From contig CAKRQV010000021.1 of assembly GCA_934394565.1 (NCBI GenBank), positions 1 through 34,421 on the forward strand: a DNA stretch of 34,421 nucleotides, given 5' to 3'. The DNA is from an uncultured Lachnospiraceae bacterium (lineage in GTDB: Bacteria > Bacillota > Clostridia > Lachnospirales > Lachnospiraceae). Made by a program: the position numbers and the translations under genes. Shown here one piece after another: positions 32,794 through 34,421 of the stretch (position 1 is its first letter; every line of letters begins with the position of its first letter). Under the pieces are notes generated by a model that was not told the DNA's origin, did not search any database, and worked only from the letters and a program-made list of their open reading frames with translations.

Positions 32794-33972
32794 TTATACT
32801 GTTTTTTCTGCCCCAATACTCATTTTCACTTCAAATGTCGTTCCGCTATGCTTATTTGTATAAACTTCAATCGTGCCGTCATGAACCCGCACAACTTCTC
32901 GCACCATCGCAAGTCCAAGCCCTACACCTCCAAGTTCCCGGCTTCTTGACTTATCTATCCGGAAGAAGGGTTCAAAGATCTGCTCCCTGAATGCTTCATC
33001 AATTCCATTTCCTGTATCCGAAACCGTCAGAACAACTTCGTTCTTTTCCCTCTTTGCTGATACCGTAACGGTTCCATCGGTCCGATTATATTTGATCGCA
33101 TTTTCCACAAGATTATATAGCATTCTGTAAATCAGAATATCACTTCCTGTCAAAAATAATTCTTCATCTGCCTTTTCTCCTGCTCCCCGTGGCTTCTGTA
33201 TCAGTTCAACCTTCTTTTCCTGTGCCAGCGGTTCCAGATCTGTCAGCACTTCTTCAATCAGACTATGGATCTCAATTCTGTCATTTCGCGCTACTGTCTG
33301 TAATTCACTCATATCCAAAAGCGTTCTGACCAATTTGCTAAGACGTTCATTCTGTTCCGTTACCATCTGAATTGTTTCTTCTGCTGCTGTTGTACTCTCT
33401 GGATGTTCTGTTGTATGGTATAAATCCAGTTGGGCCTGGATTAAGGCCAGTGGAGTACGTAACTCATGTGCTGCATTTCCCGTAAACTGACGCTGCGTCT
33501 CAAAGGATTCCGAAAGCCGCATAAGCATTTTATTGTAAGATATGCGAAGTCTGTCCAACTCTGCAATCTTATTCTCTTCGATTGTATAATCTGTCAGATT
33601 CTGTGCCTGAACTTTTTCCACTGTCTCTGAAAATTCCCTGAGTGGTTTCAATGCCCGTCCACTGATAAAATACGTCGCTGCGCCGCCAAACAGCGCTACA
33701 ATGGCAGTGATCAGAAGGCTTCTGCTTCTATAATCTGATTTGGAGTTATAAACCTTCATGGAAAACTGTGCCACAAAGTCATCCCACTCATTATCCGGAA
33801 TATCAATGTACACCGATTCCGGCTCTGTGCCCTGATCCGTGATAGACTCCTGAAGCGTATCGAAATAATAGACTCCGTTTTTATATAAGAAAAAGGTAAG
33901 ACATCCGCATAATATGGTGATCAACACTGTTGTAAGAAGTGTTAATTTCCACTGGAGTGATATTTTCTTCAT
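32794..33972 (-). CDS. Sensor histidine kinase of the second system
   Basis: A 392-residue membrane kinase: segments about 8-30 and 84-104, short extracellular loop (32-82), HAMP linker, HisKA with H169 in GNAAHELRTPLALI, and an ATPase domain with MLYNLVENAIKYN, SDTGNGID and GVGLGLAMVRE. It overlaps the response regulator stop by 4 nt (ATGA). Signal unknown. Confidence 0.95.
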   Translation of the reverse strand: MKKISLQWKLTLLTTVLITILCGCLTFFLYKNGVYYFDTLQESITDQGTEPESVYIDIPDNEWDDFVAQFSMKVYNSKSDYRSRSLLITAIVALFGGAATYFISGRALKPLREFSETVEKVQAQNLTDYTIEENKIAELDRLRISYNKMLMRLSESFETQRQFTGNAAHELRTPLALIQAQLDLYHTTEHPESTTAAEETIQMVTEQNERLSKLVRTLLDMSELQTVARNDRIEIHSLIEEVLTDLEPLAQEKKVELIQKPRGAGEKADEELFLTGSDILIYRMLYNLVENAIKYNRTDGTVTVSAKREKNEVVLTVSDTGNGIDEAFREQIFEPFFRIDKSRSRELGGVGLGLAMVREVVRVHDGTIEVYTNKHSGTTFEVKMSIGAEKTV

Positions 33973-34421
33973 GCTTTGCTATTTCCCCCTATCTTATAAC
34001 CCTCACCGATTTTGTTCACGATTGGATCATATCCGAGTCCTGCTTTCAGTTTTTTTCTCAAAGAAGACATATGCACTCGGATTGAACCGCTAAAACTGTC
34101 CACAGAAGAATCCCAGACATGCTCGATCAGTTCTTCCTGACTGACCGGTCTTCCTTGATTTAAAAGGAGATATTCTAAAATTCCATTTTCTTTTCTCGTC
34201 AACGCAACCGGGTTATCTTCTGCATATGCAACCCTTTCTCTCGTATCAAATCGAAGTTTTCCACATTCCAGACAGATATTTTTTTGTACAAATTTTCTTC
34301 TTGTCAGGCTTCTCACGCGCGCTTCCAGCTCCTGCAGGTGAAATGGTTTTTCCATATAATCATTTGCACCGGAATCCAATCCCTCAACCTTATCTGCAAT
34401 CTGACTTCTCGCAGACAGGAT
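33969..34421 (-). CDS. OmpR-family response regulator, 5' end outside the window
   Basis: The frame is open to the window edge and reads ILSARSQIADKVEGLDSGAN, the end of a receiver domain, so the gene is truncated by the window and not by mutation. The visible part has the receiver lysine in MEKPF and the winged helix with LTRKENGILEYLL and SIRVHMSSLRKKL. The phosphoacceptor Asp lies outside. Operon with the kinase, and probably the MATE transporter. Confidence 0.95.
   Translation of the reverse strand: MLSARSQIADKVEGLDSGANDYMEKPFHLQELEARVRSLTRRKFVQKNICLECGKLRFDTRERVAYAEDNPVALTRKENGILEYLLLNQGRPVSQEELIEHVWDSSVDSFSGSIRVHMSSLRKKLKAGLGYDPIVNKIGEGYKIGGNSKA

Overview
The window reads as a chromosomal segment of an anaerobic, gut-type Firmicute, most likely Lachnospiraceae (Clostridia). 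This rests on the protein families: an ntp-type V-ATPase, a DUF3793/flavodoxin pair, a monomeric [FeFe]-hydrogenase, a LarE-type sulfur transferase, and strong Gram-positive Shine-Dalgarno sites and TTGACA/TATAAT promoters. The genus cannot be fixed from the sequence alone. Almost every gene lies on the minus strand; only a cyclophilin and a class A penicillin-binding protein are on the plus strand. I see no phage, insertion sequence or CRISPR array.

Layout, from 1 to 34421. (1) A truncated tRNA-Ser(UGA) with its own promoter. (2) A tight operon, transcribed right to left from 4483, of tsaE-tsaB-rimI-rnz-tsaD-ispD: tRNA t6A synthesis, ribosomal protein acetylation, tRNA 3' processing and isoprenoid synthesis. 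(3) Cyclophilin (plus), a YigZ/IMPACT protein (minus) and PBP1A (plus), with a double terminator behind the PBP. (4) A DUF3793-flavodoxin operon behind a palindromic operator candidate. (5) A ferritin-like diiron protein, a CobW/COG0523 metal-chaperone GTPase and a PAP2 phosphatase. (6) A nine-gene V-ATPase operon, ntpFIKECGABD, whose rotor subunit carries the complete Na+ ligand set. (7) A sulfur and tRNA-modification cluster: a TcdA-like E1 enzyme, a rhodanese-TtcA fusion and LarE. (8) A 278-bp gene-free inverted-repeat element that can fold into a branched structure. (9) A group B-like [FeFe]-hydrogenase behind a roughly 365-nt leader that starts with a compact cobalamin riboswitch and ends in a strong terminator. 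(10) An OmpR-type two-component operon with a membrane-anchored third protein, followed by a C39-like peptidase. (11) A second, truncated two-component system with a MATE transporter.

The least ordinary parts are non-coding. The cobalamin riboswitch leads into a hydrogenase, a pairing I do not know as standard. A 30-bp element (23 of 30 identical) is shared by the promoter regions of the response regulator and of the C39 peptidase, suggesting a small regulon. A hairpin upstream of the peptidase can mask its ribosome binding site, but only in read-through transcripts. The inverted-repeat element between the hydrogenase and tcdA has no obvious assignment.

All functional calls are from recognition of motifs and family features in the translated sequence; no database search or folding program was run. 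Promoters and terminators are from inspection, and transcription starts are approximate.
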